A stretch of DNA of 10,363 nt from Cyanobacteriota bacterium (GTDB lineage: Bacteria > Cyanobacteriota > Cyanobacteriia > SKYG9): contig JANWZG010000105.1 in NCBI GenBank assembly GCA_025054735.1, positions 1 to 10,363 on the forward strand, in the 5' to 3' direction. The notes beneath the pieces are model-generated. The model made no database searches and was not told where the DNA came from. It was given only the letters and a program-made list of their open reading frames with translations. The translations under genes and the position numbers were made by a program. Numbering within the stretch: position 1 is the stretch's first letter; the number at the start of each line of letters is the position of its first letter. Of this stretch, positions 1 through 7,284 are shown piece after piece.

Positions 1-521
1 AAAATTGTGGTTAGGGGGCCGCGGAACTCGTGGGACACCATTGCCACAAACCGAGACTTTAGCTCGTTCAGATGTTGGGCGTGGTGTAAAGCTGCTTGGA
101 GTTGTTGATTTTGCGCCTGAATCTGTTGCTGCTGGCGACAAATGGTGAGCTGATTTTCTACCCGTGCTAGCACCTCTTCAACGTGAAAGGGTTTAGTGAT
201 ATAGTCAGCGGCACCGACTTCAAAGGCTTTAACTTTATCCAATGCTTCGCCTAGGCCACTCACAAAAATAACTGGAATGTTACGGCTTGTTTCTGAGGCT
301 TTAAGGCGGGCACAGACTTCATAGCCACTGATATCTGGCATGGTGATATCTAGCAAGATGAGGTCTGGTAACGACACCTGCACGGTTGTGAGGGCTAACC
401 GACCGTTCAATGCTTTACGGACTTTGTAGCCACGATCGTTGAGCATTTTTGCCAACAGCCGCAAGTTATCGGGTTGGTCATCGACAGCTAAGATTGTTGC
501 ACGCGGTGAAGATATGCCCAT
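1..521 (-). CDS. Response regulator-histidine kinase fusion, N-terminal part (cut by left window edge)
   Basis: Two-component signalling protein, probably cytoplasmic: no membrane segment is visible in the 173 residues present. Residues 8-122 are a receiver domain with the acidic pair D14/D15, phospho-acceptor D58 in LLDITMPDISGYE, S88 at the usual Thr/Ser switch position, and K110 in DYITKPF. A Gln-rich coiled-coil-like linker follows (about 123-157), then the start of a HisKA domain with phospho-His H164 in MVSHEFRGPL. The ATPase domain must lie beyond the left edge. The ATG at 521-519 is chosen because the receiver fold starts directly after it; an in-frame TAG lies at 539-537 and the only other candidate is a TTG at 530. 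No strong ribosome binding site is seen. The H-box is odd: H164+4 is Gly where Thr or Asn is usual. It may receive phosphate from the CHASE2 kinase encoded just upstream (inference from position). Family assignment is secure; pathway unknown. Confidence 0.93.
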   Translation of the reverse strand, partial: MGISSPRATILAVDDQPDNLRLLAKMLNDRGYKVRKALNGRLALTTVQVSLPDLILLDITMPDISGYEVCARLKASETSRNIPVIFVSGLGEALDKVKAFEVGAADYITKPFHVEEVLARVENQLTICRQQQQIQAQNQQLQAALHHAQHLNELKSRFVAMVSHEFRGPLTTI

Positions 522-674
522 GGGATTCAATGTCAGCTATTAACAGTTATAGCGGTTTGCAGTCCGTGGCAATAGGCTATGCTTGGCTCAAACTTGTTGT
601 GGCCTATAGCTTTAACTGTGATTTATCACTCTCTAAGGCACTATACGTCAGAGTCAACAATAATCATCAGGCTA
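522..674. other. Intergenic region with inverted repeat
   Basis: This 153-bp gap between the CHASE2 kinase stop and the next start holds no credible gene. It contains a nested inverted repeat: outer arms 543-553 and 609-619 pair at 10 of 11 positions, and inner arms 572-577 and 602-607 pair at 6 of 6. No T-run follows the stem in the direction of transcription, so a classical intrinsic terminator is not supported. The gap is clearly larger than the others in the cluster, which suggests a separate regulatory point for the last gene. Confidence 0.4.
630..657 (-). promoter_or_regulatory. Possible sigma70-type promoter for the REC-kinase gene
   Basis: On the minus strand TTGACT (657-652) matches the -35 consensus at five of six positions. 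A weak -10 candidate, TAGAGA (635-630), lies 16 bp downstream. A better -10-like string, GATAAAT, lies further down but at poor spacing. The position about 110 bp before the 521 start fits a promoter with a longer leader, and the inverted repeat at 543-619 would fall inside that leader. Tentative: consensus matching only. Confidence 0.22.
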
Positions 675-3572
675 CTAAGTCTCTGAACTAGTTAAGTGAA
701 TAATTTGGTCAAAGCGAAACTTGGTGACTAGGGTGCGTAATTGTTGTGCGATCGCTTGGTGAGAGGCAGGGATGTCTGCCAAGAGTTGGAGAATCAGATC
801 ATCGTCTGCACACAGAGCAGCTTGATGCAGATCAGTAATCCATTGCGGGGGCATTATCGCTAGATCACTAGCAGTGAGAACAGCCTGAGATGGGGTTGAC
901 GACGAGTCATCTGTAGTGTGGTCATGTTGATTTACCCCATGGGCATCATCGTCGTCGTACTGATAGCGAACCCCTAAATAGTGGCTCATCATGCTAAAAA
1001 TGATGTGGTCTTGCAATGGTTTAAGCACAAGGTCGTCACAACCTGCGGCTAACACTTTTGGTCGCTCGTCCTCAAAGGCGCTAGCTGTGTTGGCAATGAT
1101 AATGGTTGGCCGTCGCTGAGTAGTGGTTAGGCGATCGCCCATCTGATCTAAAGGCGTTAGCTGTTTCGTGCGTTCGCGTTCACGGATTTGTCGAGTCGCT
1201 TCGTAGCCATCCATAACTGGCATCTGCAGATCCATCCAGATTAGATCAGGTGACCATTCATCCCACTGTTGAATGGCCTCAACCCCGTTAGAGGCGGCTC
1301 GAACCTGGAAACCAACGAGTGTTAGCAAGCGCACAAGTAACTCTTGGTTTTCGAGATGGTCTTCGACTACAAGGATACGATAGCTAGGCTGATTGGGTGA
1401 CAGGCCAGTTACTCGGCGTAATGGTTGGTGGCTGTGGAACTGCAAGGCATTCACAACTTGAACAGGCAAAACTACTGTGAAGGTTGTGCCTGCATTCAGG
1501 GTGCTACGAACGTTGATCGTTCCCCCCATTAACTGCACAAACTGGCGAGTAATTAACAAGCCTAGGCCACTGCCCTCCTGAGATTTGCGCCCTGTTTCTG
1601 TCTGACTAAAGCTACCAAACAAGAGATCAAGCTCTTCAGGAGCAATGCCGGGGCCAGTGTCTTCCACGTCAAACTGAAGCATTGTGCGTGGATTATCTGT
1701 AGGCGACCAGGTGTTACTAGCATGGCGGGCAGTCGCTGATGAGCCTTGAGGGTTTGCGATCTGAACGTGTAGGGTTACTCTGCCCTGCTGGGTGAATTTA
1801 ATCGCATTCCCCAACAGGTTGATCAAAATTTGGCGCAGCTTGCTCTCATCCGTCTTAACGTAAGTTGGTAAATCAGCAGCATAGTCAATCTCAAGGTTTA
1901 ACCCCTTAGCCTGGGCCTTAAGCTGTAGCATTTCAACGATCGCTACAATCGTGCTACGTAGATTGACCACATCTTCATTAAGAGTAACCTTACCAGCTTC
2001 AATCTTGGACATATCCAGCACATCATTAATCAGCGTCAGCAAATGTTCTCCACTACGACTAATGATGTCGAGGTATGACCTCTGGTCTGGTTGGAGGTGG
2101 GCATCTCGATGTAACACTTGGGTAAACCCTAGGATGGCATTCAATGGTGTCCGCAGCTCATGGCTCATCTTCGACAGAAATACACTCTTGGCTCGATTGG
2201 CCATGTCTGCCTGCTCTTTTGCTACGCGCAATGCTTCTTCTGCCTGTTTACGCTCTTGAATTTCTATCTCTAGGTCACGAGTACGCTCAAATACCTTGAG
2301 TTCTAGCTGTTGAGAATAGTCTGCTAACTGCCGATAGGACTGTCTGAGCATAGAAGCTAACCCATAAAATCGGCTCAGGGTGGTTGCACCGAGCAATGCC
2401 ACCATAGGGGGTACGAGGGGAATCCACCACTTGGCTAAAAAGGCTAGATAGGCTTCACTAGCCAGTGCTACAACCGCGATCAACACTGCGAGCAGTGACC
2501 AAAAAGGGCCACGCAGCACCCAGCCTAAGATAGCGCCAATACTTGCCCAGCCAGCAATCCACAAATATTCCAATGGATCAGGCCAGAATTGGAAGAGAGG
2601 CTTTCCTTCCAGAGCAGCACTAAGAATCTGGCTAACTAGTTCTGCATGAATTTCTACCCCAGTAGACGCAGGGCCTTGGCTAAAGGGAGTTGCAAAAAAG
2701 TCTTTGAGGCTTTCGGCGATCGAGCCAATCAGAACAATGCGATCGTGCATCAGTCCATCATCCACTTTATTATCTAGAACGTCAGAGACAGGCACAATTG
2801 GAAATGGACTATGGCGATCGCCAGGGACATGTCGCCAGCCTCGATAGGTAAGCATTATTTGATACCCACCAGCATCTACATGGGTATAACTACCATCATG
2901 GCGCTGGAGGGCAGTGAACCGTGCCTTCCCCAGTTGAATAATTGTTTGAGCTTGGTCAACAGGTTCAGGTGTAATGCCTCTGGGTTCAAGATACAGGAGT
3001 GCTAACCGCAACGGCAGGCTATAGTAAAAGCTGCCTTGTTTTTCAATCGATAACAGGCCTCGCCGAACACGTCCATCTATATCTGTCACAATATCCACTG
3101 CACCCACTTGGTCAAGCTCTTTCAGCACAGGGGGTGGAGCAACTGAATTGTCAGTATTGTTGGCTAGCACCTTCTGCACGCCAATTAAGTTAGGTGTTGT
3201 CTGGAACAAGTGTCGGAGTTCCATTGCACCATCACCAACTGGAAATGGTCGGTAGATATCAAGTCCGATCGCAGCGGGCTGATGGGCATTAATTTTGCGA
3301 AGCAGCTCTGCTAAGCGTGCATCTGACAACGGCCACTCTCTAAGGCGGCTCAAGTCAGTTTCGGTCACACCGACAATTACAACTGGGTGTTGTGGATGGG
3401 TTAACGGCTGCCAACGAAAGAATTGGTCTAACATAACCAACTCTGGTAGCTGAAACAACCCCAACAAGCGCAGGATGATGACAAATCCAGCGACTGCAGG
3501 CATTACAAGAAGTGCGCCTCGCCACCTGTGAACTGCCTGCTTAAGAATGGGGTGCCACCGAATTGGCCACAT
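675..3572 (-). CDS. CHASE2-domain transmembrane hybrid histidine kinase
   Basis: Membrane sensor kinase of 965 aa. One N-terminal membrane segment (about 20-40) is followed by an extracytoplasmic CHASE2 sensor (about 41-330), with the family's typical WPLSDARLAELL and DRIVLIGS segments. Three membrane segments (about 334-400) and a coiled coil (410-465) come next. HisKA carries phospho-His H471 in MSHELRTPL, with the usual Thr at H+4. The ATPase domain (about 575-705) shows the N-box (N585, N589), G1 box DTGPG (638-642) and G2 box GSGLG (667-671). The receiver (731-860) has E737/D738, phospho-acceptor D781, T829 and K851, with an extra hydrophilic loop near 798-822. An acidic, His-containing linker (872-895) leads to a C-terminal segment (about 901-962) resembling tails of other cyanobacterial hybrid kinases. 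The ATG at 3572 has a modest AAAGG-like site upstream. It lies 53 bp after the DUF928 stop, so co-transcription is likely. All catalytic residues are present. The CHASE2 ligand is unknown. Confidence 0.95.
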   Translation of the reverse strand: MWPIRWHPILKQAVHRWRGALLVMPAVAGFVIILRLLGLFQLPELVMLDQFFRWQPLTHPQHPVVIVGVTETDLSRLREWPLSDARLAELLRKINAHQPAAIGLDIYRPFPVGDGAMELRHLFQTTPNLIGVQKVLANNTDNSVAPPPVLKELDQVGAVDIVTDIDGRVRRGLLSIEKQGSFYYSLPLRLALLYLEPRGITPEPVDQAQTIIQLGKARFTALQRHDGSYTHVDAGGYQIMLTYRGWRHVPGDRHSPFPIVPVSDVLDNKVDDGLMHDRIVLIGSIAESLKDFFATPFSQGPASTGVEIHAELVSQILSAALEGKPLFQFWPDPLEYLWIAGWASIGAILGWVLRGPFWSLLAVLIAVVALASEAYLAFLAKWWIPLVPPMVALLGATTLSRFYGLASMLRQSYRQLADYSQQLELKVFERTRDLEIEIQERKQAEEALRVAKEQADMANRAKSVFLSKMSHELRTPLNAILGFTQVLHRDAHLQPDQRSYLDIISRSGEHLLTLINDVLDMSKIEAGKVTLNEDVVNLRSTIVAIVEMLQLKAQAKGLNLEIDYAADLPTYVKTDESKLRQILINLLGNAIKFTQQGRVTLHVQIANPQGSSATARHASNTWSPTDNPRTMLQFDVEDTGPGIAPEELDLLFGSFSQTETGRKSQEGSGLGLLITRQFVQLMGGTINVRSTLNAGTTFTVVLPVQVVNALQFHSHQPLRRVTGLSPNQPSYRILVVEDHLENQELLVRLLTLVGFQVRAASNGVEAIQQWDEWSPDLIWMDLQMPVMDGYEATRQIRERERTKQLTPLDQMGDRLTTTQRRPTIIIANTASAFEDERPKVLAAGCDDLVLKPLQDHIIFSMMSHYLGVRYQYDDDDAHGVNQHDHTTDDSSSTPSQAVLTASDLAIMPPQWITDLHQAALCADDDLILQLLADIPASHQAIAQQLRTLVTKFRFDQIIHLTSSET

Positions 3573-3625
3573 TACACGCCTTTAAGTGAACGACGATATC
3601 GGTAGCATAGCGTAGCTAAGGCAAC
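3573..3625. other. 53-bp gap inside the putative operon
   Basis: Short spacer between the DUF928 stop and the CHASE2 kinase start. It has no stem followed by a T-run. An imperfect 16-bp palindrome (3603-3618, 10 of 16 positions symmetric) is too weak to call an operator. An AAAGG-like sequence just before the start could serve as the ribosome binding site. Confidence 0.4.
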
Positions 3626-4465
3626 TTAATCTACTAGAGAAGCTTGGGCTAGCGAACCAAGATTAACGGTTGTCGAGTTCAGGAGATTAGCCCAGCTATC
3701 TGAGACTGCAGCATCTCCTTGGGAGAGTCGCTGTGCAGCCGCTAGTGTTGCTACCAAGTCATACCAAATGCCCGCTTCGCCATAGATAGCGGCTTTCTCA
3801 AGAGCATCTGTTGCACGAGCTAGCCGAACTTGCTGATCTGCTTCCAGAGTGACACGACGGATTGTACCCTCGGCGTAGGCATCGGCTGAGCGATTGCGAT
3901 CATCCCCACAAACCAAAGAGAATGTCCACTTGTAGGGAGTATTCAGAGCTAATGCTGGTTCATCACTGGGCAACGTCACAGCAATAATACCAGGTTGACC
4001 TGTAAGAGCTATGCGTTGAGTGTATGTATACTGAGATGCTTCTTTGGCTCTAACAGCTCTTTCTGGTACATCCGTTGCCAACGTAAATTCAGCTATTTTA
4101 GCCGATGTCTTAGGCACATAGACCAGAAATGTAGGATGTGCAGATACGGTCAATTCTTCTTTTACAGTCAATCCTGCTTTTACAGTCGATCCTTGTTTCT
4201 GAAGGCTGGGATTAGCTGACGGCAATAGCAGAGTCAAGGCCAAGGAATCATTGCCCACATCAGCATGACAATTGCCACGAGTAGCAGCGCCACGAGTTTG
4301 CTGAGGGGCACCCTCACCAGCACGAGGGCGGAATACAACCTGAAATCTCCTATTTGCTGGTGCTGCGATCGCCAAACTAGACAGGAACCAACCTAGAGTA
4401 ATAAGCGCGATCGTCGATACCTTGAACCCGTTTAATAGCGAACCACGCAAACGACGATGAGTCAT
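3626..4465 (-). CDS. DUF928 family protein, probably exported
   Basis: Protein of 279 aa. It starts with a basic stretch (residues 1-15), a hydrophobic core (about 16-34) and an AIA-AP site near residue 34, which is a good Sec signal peptide, so the mature protein should be periplasmic or beyond. The body fits DUF928 (PF06051), a mainly cyanobacterial family of unknown biochemical role: PTFLVYVP (111-118), GQPGIIAVTLP (156-166), YKWTFSLVC (178-186), and a helical C-terminal part with AAIYGEAGIWYD (225-236). C66 and C186 could form a disulphide. The ATG at 4465 is preferred over an in-frame TTG at 4504 because AGGAG lies 7 nt before it and the signal peptide begins cleanly there. Residues 90-107 form a sixfold-spaced repeat (KQGSTV, KAGLTV, KEELTV), unusual within the family core as far as I know. 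The flanking CHAT and CHASE2 genes are common partners of DUF928 in cyanobacteria. No catalytic motif is recognised. Confidence 0.9.
   Translation of the reverse strand: MTHRRLRGSLLNGFKVSTIALITLGWFLSSLAIAAPANRRFQVVFRPRAGEGAPQQTRGAATRGNCHADVGNDSLALTLLLPSANPSLQKQGSTVKAGLTVKEELTVSAHPTFLVYVPKTSAKIAEFTLATDVPERAVRAKEASQYTYTQRIALTGQPGIIAVTLPSDEPALALNTPYKWTFSLVCGDDRNRSADAYAEGTIRRVTLEADQQVRLARATDALEKAAIYGEAGIWYDLVATLAAAQRLSQGDAAVSDSWANLLNSTTVNLGSLAQASLVD
4145..4198 (-). repeat. In-frame 18-bp tandem repeat, 3 units, in DUF928 gene
   Basis: Three consecutive 18-bp units (4145-4162, 4163-4180, 4181-4198) share the core TACRGTCRAT on the plus strand. The last two units are the most alike. On the coding strand they specify KQGSTV, KAGLTV and KEELTV (residues 90-107). 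The period is a multiple of three, so unit gain or loss would keep the frame. Confidence 0.8.
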
Positions 4466-4472
4466 GATTAAT

Positions 4473-4477
4473 CTCCT
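4473..4477 (-). promoter_or_regulatory. Strong ribosome binding site deciding the DUF928 start
   Basis: AGGAG on the minus strand, 7 nt before the ATG at 4465. It is the best Shine-Dalgarno match before any gene in the window and argues against the upstream TTG at 4504. Confidence 0.75.
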
Positions 4478-4510
4478 AGGGGCTTGGAGGACGGAGAGAA
4501 TCAATTACCA

Positions 4511-4526
4511 TAACTGTAGACAGTAT
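4511..4526. other. Small quasi-palindrome between CHAT-TPR and DUF928 genes
   Basis: Just after the CHAT-TPR stop, the arms ACTGT (4513-4517) and ACAGT (4520-4524) are separated by 2 nt and flanked by AT-rich, nearly symmetric bases. The loop is too tight for a stable hairpin, so a protein-binding site is more plausible than a terminator. Chance occurrence is possible. Confidence 0.25.
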
Positions 4527-4529
4527 AAC

Positions 4530-7280
4530 CTACAGCCAGTTACCCACTAGCACAAATGGTGCCCAAAAGTAAGGGTGTTCATAATTCCCCCGAAGCAGTT
4601 TTAGCTGGGCACGACGTAGGGCTTCTGCTCTAGTAATTCCCGGTTGGGTCACTTGGCGATAGAACTCGATCATAAGATCTGCAGTCGATTGATCTTCTAC
4701 AGCCCAGAGGGTTGCTAGGGTGCTACGGGCACCAGAGCGAACAGCTACGCCTGCTAACCCCAAGGATGCCCGATCGTCACCAGCGGCAGTTTGACAAGCA
4801 CTCAAAATTAGCAGCTCGATCGGAGTTGGCCGATATTCTAAAATCTTTAGAATTTCTTCCAATTTGCTTAAGCTAATCCGTTGATTCCAAGCCAGGATAA
4901 ATGTCTCGTTTGGATTTGAGCTAAATTGTCCATGGGTTGCCAAGTGAATGACTGGAAAGGGGGCGGATTTAAGCTGTTGCTCTAGCCGTTCGGCTGTAAA
5001 GTCTTGATTTAGGAGGGTGACACTAGGCAAGTTGGGTGCAATTGTGGCAATTTCAGTCTCTACCCCTGGTAGGGGCAAGAATCCTTCGGTCGCTTGGCTG
5101 ATGCCTGCCTTTAAGACTCGTAAACCACCCTCATTGAGAGGACTAGGTCGTAGCAAGCTCAGGCTAGGTGTGAGGGCAATTCGGTAATCTTCAATCAGGT
5201 AGTGATCTTCACTGTGAAGTGCTGCCATGGGCAAGTTTCTAAGGGAACCATCCAATAGAAACACGATCGTTTCAATTCCAGACAATTCTGCTTCAAAGGG
5301 CTTGATCAACCAGCCGTAGACCCTTTTAGCCAGTGGCAATCGCTCATTTAGAAATGAATTGCGTCGGAGTGAACGTTGCATGTCGGCGATCGTGGCTTCA
5401 ATTTCTGTACGCGGCAGTTTGGTAGTATGGCGATGTAAGGATTGGTCTGGCAGCGAAAGTAGCACCTCTAGCCGGTCGGGCAAGAGAATGGGATAGATGA
5501 TAGCAGCACCCTTGTCAATAGTCTCCACTGGCTTGGGTTGTAAATCCAAACAAGCTTCTCGAAAATAGTTCTTTAACTCTGCCAGTTGCAGAGCTTCAAT
5601 CAATTGCCGTGCTTGGGCGAGTTTTGATTGGTCAACTGGTTTGTCAACGGGCAACAACAACGACATCAATTCCCGATAAACGGGTTCCACACCCTCGCGA
5701 AATGAAAGCTGAACATCTGGGTTAATGGCTGTCAAATCACTGCTGATAGCATCTAAAGTATTCACGGCCTCCTGATAGGCAGCGATCGCTCGCCCGTAAT
5801 CCCCCATTTTCACTAACAGCCGCCCCAGTTGCCACTGCCATTGATAAAGGGTTCCAGGTATGTTCAACCCTTGGGCTAAAACCAGTGCTTGCTGAGTGAG
5901 GTCGATCGCCTCTGCCCACTGTTGACTAGCCTCATACAGCCCCCCTAGCCGACCTAACGCATAGGACTCAGCTCGAGGATTGCGAATTTGTTTTGCTTGC
6001 TGACTGGCAGAGGCAAACATCCGAGCAATCTCCAAAATTTTGTCTGAAGGAACATCATCAAGTTGATATTTCTCAGGCTGTAACCGGGTATCAGTTGGTG
6101 CTGCGGGTTTTGTAACGGGTGTTTTTGCCTGCGTTGCCCTCAATGACCAGTAGCGCGTTAGGCTTTCAGCAAAATCGATTTTGGCATAAATAGCAAATTC
6201 GCTTACGGGTATAGCTGCCAGGTAGCTATGCAATTCAGGTAACAGAGAGGATGCTTGATCAAGTTGCTCGAGGTCAAGCAATAGCCGCAGTTGATTGAGC
6301 TGAGCTTGGAGTTTGACTGCACAGTCGATCGTTTCTTCCTGAGTCGAGAGGTTGATGGTACTGGGGGTAATGGATGGACAAGTGACTTGGCGGTAATAGC
6401 GTAAAGCAGCAGTGGTTTGGCGTTGGGCACGGGCTGTGTTGCCAAGCTGAAGCAGGGCTAACTGTCGCTCGTTGCTGGCTCCGATGCGATCGGCAATAGC
6501 CAGACTTTCAGTGAGAGCCTCTTGGGAACTATCCAATACCCGGATCAGGCGTAGAGCATTACCCAGATGCAGAAATCCCATAGCCTTGAGAGCAGAATCA
6601 GGCTGAGTCTCAAGCTTTTTAGCAGTAGCTTTTAGGGTTTGGTGGGCACGAGCATACAGCCCCATTGCCTGTAAAGCATTATCCTGGTTAATCTCGGCTT
6701 GAATAACCTGACTCGTTGCACCAATAGCTTGATAGATATTTTGTGCTTGTTGCCAGGTTGCCAGAGCAGTGTCAGCGTGGCTTTGATGCAACTGTAGGTG
6801 GCCCTGAATCATCAGAAGTTGTGCCCATGCAAGGCTCGTAGTCGAGTTGTTCGGAAGTTGCTGCACGAGGTTAAGGCTGGTAGCAATTGCCTCATTAGCC
6901 TTATCCCATTGCCCTAATTGCCCATAGGTCAGTGCTAAATACCCTAGGGTAAGGGCACGGTTGCGACGATCGCCCTGGATGGTAAAGGCCCGCAACTGAT
7001 GCTGCCAAACTTGAAGAGCATCAGCATACCGTCCAGCTTCATAGAGGGCGCGCCCTTCGTTAGGCGTTGACTGTTGATGGTTAGATAAAGTGGGAACCTG
7101 GAATTGACTGTCTGCAATTAGCCAACTGTTATCAGCAGGGTTAGATGCCCTTGATGTGAGATTGTGGAAGCGAGGCACCGGCTCGGTACGGAGTGAATGT
7201 CCACTAACAGCAACCACAAGACCCGCTGCAATCGCCAGTAGGATAGTTAAAAACCGTCGAAACTGAGCACGTTGTCGCAT
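4530..7280 (-). CDS. CHAT-domain (caspase-like) protease with TPR repeats, exported or membrane-anchored
   Basis: Protein of 916 aa from the chosen start. Residues 1-10 are basic and 11-27 strongly hydrophobic (TILLAIAAGLVVAV): a Sec signal peptide or membrane anchor. About 73-510 is helical TPR-type sequence, e.g. ALYEAGRYADALQVW (78-92), LALTYGQLGQWDKANEAI (115-132), LGRLGGLYEASQQWAEAI (442-459), LLVKMGDYGRAIAAYQEA (488-505). A helical region ends in ARQLIEALQLAELKNYF (557-573). The CHAT domain (about 590-916) has LLDGSLRNLPMAALH (675-689), catalytic His H783 in HLATHG, catalytic Cys C829 in LSACQTAAGDD, and ends HPYFWAPFVLVGNWL. CHAT proteins are clan CD relatives of caspases and separase; TPRs usually bind partner proteins. 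Both catalytic residues are present, so activity is plausible; the substrate is unknown. The ATG at 7280 lies 4 nt after the exoprotein stop, indicating coupled translation. An earlier in-frame ATG at 7349 would overlap that gene and bury the signal peptide. Confidence 0.92.
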   Translation of the reverse strand: MRQRAQFRRFLTILLAIAAGLVVAVSGHSLRTEPVPRFHNLTSRASNPADNSWLIADSQFQVPTLSNHQQSTPNEGRALYEAGRYADALQVWQHQLRAFTIQGDRRNRALTLGYLALTYGQLGQWDKANEAIATSLNLVQQLPNNSTTSLAWAQLLMIQGHLQLHQSHADTALATWQQAQNIYQAIGATSQVIQAEINQDNALQAMGLYARAHQTLKATAKKLETQPDSALKAMGFLHLGNALRLIRVLDSSQEALTESLAIADRIGASNERQLALLQLGNTARAQRQTTAALRYYRQVTCPSITPSTINLSTQEETIDCAVKLQAQLNQLRLLLDLEQLDQASSLLPELHSYLAAIPVSEFAIYAKIDFAESLTRYWSLRATQAKTPVTKPAAPTDTRLQPEKYQLDDVPSDKILEIARMFASASQQAKQIRNPRAESYALGRLGGLYEASQQWAEAIDLTQQALVLAQGLNIPGTLYQWQWQLGRLLVKMGDYGRAIAAYQEAVNTLDAISSDLTAINPDVQLSFREGVEPVYRELMSLLLPVDKPVDQSKLAQARQLIEALQLAELKNYFREACLDLQPKPVETIDKGAAIIYPILLPDRLEVLLSLPDQSLHRHTTKLPRTEIEATIADMQRSLRRNSFLNERLPLAKRVYGWLIKPFEAELSGIETIVFLLDGSLRNLPMAALHSEDHYLIEDYRIALTPSLSLLRPSPLNEGGLRVLKAGISQATEGFLPLPGVETEIATIAPNLPSVTLLNQDFTAERLEQQLKSAPFPVIHLATHGQFSSNPNETFILAWNQRISLSKLEEILKILEYRPTPIELLILSACQTAAGDDRASLGLAGVAVRSGARSTLATLWAVEDQSTADLMIEFYRQVTQPGITRAEALRRAQLKLLRGNYEHPYFWAPFVLVGNWL

Positions 7281-7284
7281 AGTG

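Noticed and set aside
522..674. Intrinsic terminator for the operon
   Set aside because: The inverted repeat lacks a GC-rich stem and a following T-run on the transcribed strand.
449..691. 80-codon plus-strand open frame across the gap between the two kinase genes
   Set aside because: It overlaps the receiver coding region and the intergenic inverted repeat, has no ribosome binding site and shows no recognisable domain.
4466..4504. TTG start at 4504 for the DUF928 gene
   Set aside because: The ATG at 4465 has AGGAG at 7-nt spacing and begins a clean signal peptide.
6203..6445. 80-codon minus-strand open frame within the CHAT-TPR gene
   Set aside because: Out-of-frame shadow of an uninterrupted TPR coding sequence, with no start signal.
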